A stretch of 29,587 nucleotides of DNA, from the NCBI GenBank assembly GCA_021778315.1, contig JAJYCQ010000023.1:1-29587 (forward strand), read 5' to 3'. The DNA comes from Acidobacteriota bacterium (lineage in GTDB: Bacteria > Acidobacteriota > Terriglobia > Terriglobales > Acidobacteriaceae). The translations under genes and the position numbers were made by a program. Shown here in pieces: positions 28,926 through 29,587 of this stretch. Below the pieces are notes generated by a model, which saw only the letters and a list, made by a program, of their open reading frames with translations, had not been told where the DNA came from and did no database searches. Each line of letters opens with the position of its first letter. Positions within the stretch are counted from its first letter, which is position 1.

Positions 28926-29587
28926 ATGAGCACCACGACCACCCCCACCCCCACCCCCACCATCGCCCTCCTCTTCCCCGGCCAGGGCTCGCAAACCGTA
29001 GGCATGGGCCGCGCTCTCTACGACGCCTACCCCGCCGCCCGCGCCGTCTTCGAAGAAGCCGACGCCGCCCTCGGCTTCCCTCTCTCCGACATCATCTTCA
29101 ATGGCCCCGAAGACACCCTCAAGCTCACCGAGCACACCCAGCCCGCCATCCTCACCGTCTCCGTCGCCGCCCTCCGCGTCCTCCAGCCCGAGCTCAAATC
29201 CCGCAATCTCACCCTCGCCTTCGCCGCCGGCCACTCCCTCGGCGAGTACTCCGCGCACGTCGCCGCAGGCACCCTCTCCTTCGCCGACGCCGTCCGCACC
29301 GTCCGCCTCCGTGGCCAGTTCATGCAATCCGCCGTCCCCCCCGGCCAGGGAGCCATGGCCGCCATCCTCGGCCTCCCCGTCGCCACCATCGTCGCCATGT
29401 GCACCCAGGTCTCCACCGAATCCGCCAACGAAATCGTCTCCCCCGCCAACCTCAACTCCCCCGACCAGACCGTCATCTCCGGCAGCCAGGCCGCCGTCGA
29501 ACGCGCCGCCGAGCTCTGCAAAGAAGCCGGTGCCAAGCGAGCCGTCATGCTCCCCGTCAGCTCGCCCTTCCATTTCTCCCTCATGCA
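28926..29587 (+). CDS. fabD: Malonyl-CoA--ACP transacylase, FabD (3' end beyond window)
   Basis: The frame is open from the ATG at 28926 to the window edge, 220 codons visible. FabD moves malonyl groups from CoA to acyl carrier protein in fatty acid synthesis. Visible signatures: LLFPGQGSQTVGMG (residues 15-28), AGHSLGEYSA with nucleophile Ser104 and its preceding His103, the conserved RGQFMQ arginine region, and VSSPFHFSLM with catalytic His216. About 90 C-terminal residues are missing off the right end. The N-terminus carries a Thr-Pro repeat (TPTPTPT) coded by three perfect ACCCCC hexamers at 28941-28958, not part of the FabD fold. It is divergent from arsR with 59 bp between the starts. 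Confidence 0.95.
   Translation, partial: MSTTTTPTPTPTIALLFPGQGSQTVGMGRALYDAYPAARAVFEEADAALGFPLSDIIFNGPEDTLKLTEHTQPAILTVSVAALRVLQPELKSRNLTLAFAAGHSLGEYSAHVAAGTLSFADAVRTVRLRGQFMQSAVPPGQGAMAAILGLPVATIVAMCTQVSTESANEIVSPANLNSPDQTVISGSQAAVERAAELCKEAGAKRAVMLPVSSPFHFSLM
28941..28958 (+). repeat. ACCCCC hexamer repeat in the fabD N-terminus
   Basis: Three perfect tandem ACCCCC units (followed by ACC) encode Thr-Pro pairs. Gain or loss of a unit keeps the reading frame. Confidence 0.8.

Noticed and set aside
1..29587. CRISPR array, integrase or phage genes
   Set aside because: No regularly spaced direct repeats of 20-40 nt, no Cas-like, integrase-like or phage structural product was seen.

Overview
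The window reads as chromosomal DNA of a soil acidobacterium (Terriglobia/Acidobacteriaceae type: Granulicella, Terriglobus, Edaphobacter or close kin). The evidence is the GC-rich composition, a TIGR03435 'soil-associated' protein, a VWFA-related Acidobacteria-type protein, other surface proteins typical of that group, and a 6S RNA downstream of zapA. The genus call is inference; the families are read from the translated sequence.

Layout. 1-270 is the 3' end of a small Gln/Arg/Asn-rich protein. 374-1838 is a compositionally different block carrying a TIGR03435 gene, bounded by perfect 17-bp inverted repeats. 1903-7707 is a plus-strand run: TrmJ-like RNA methyltransferase, PcrA/UvrD helicase with an unusual acidic insertion, an unlisted 51-aa basic protein with a textbook terminator, and an APC amino-acid permease. 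7721-9014 looks accessory: an AT-richer, possibly nuclease-like gene and a TumE/TumA toxin-antitoxin pair. 9078-10858 holds a DUF2071 protein and an adenosine-deaminase-family enzyme. 10910-14319 (minus) has a DUF4252-like protein, a VWA protein and a pseudokinase-TM-SPOR protein. 14701-26089 (minus) is a long housekeeping block: HAD-UbiA prenyltransferase, pheS, VanZ-like, M28 peptidase, pheT, zapB-like, zapA, TlpA/ResA-like thioredoxin, 6S RNA, divergent Lgt, RluD-type pseudouridine synthase. 26231-27700 is a secreted Thr/His/Pro-rich protein. 27705-28866 (minus) is an ArsR-SRPBCC-DoxX operon, divergent from a truncated fabD that runs off the right end.

How it works together. The minus-strand block joins tRNA-Phe charging (PheS/PheT), Z-ring assembly (ZapA and a ZapB-like coiled coil), growth-phase control of RNA polymerase (6S RNA) and envelope functions (Lgt-like, UbiA, TlpA). 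pheS and pheT are split by two unrelated genes. Nine genes have a TANNNT hexamer ending only 6-8 nt before the start codon and mostly no Shine-Dalgarno sequence, which points to widespread leaderless transcription. The plus strand is C-rich over genes of both orientations, so the minus strand is probably the replication leading strand. No tRNA, rRNA or CRISPR array was seen.
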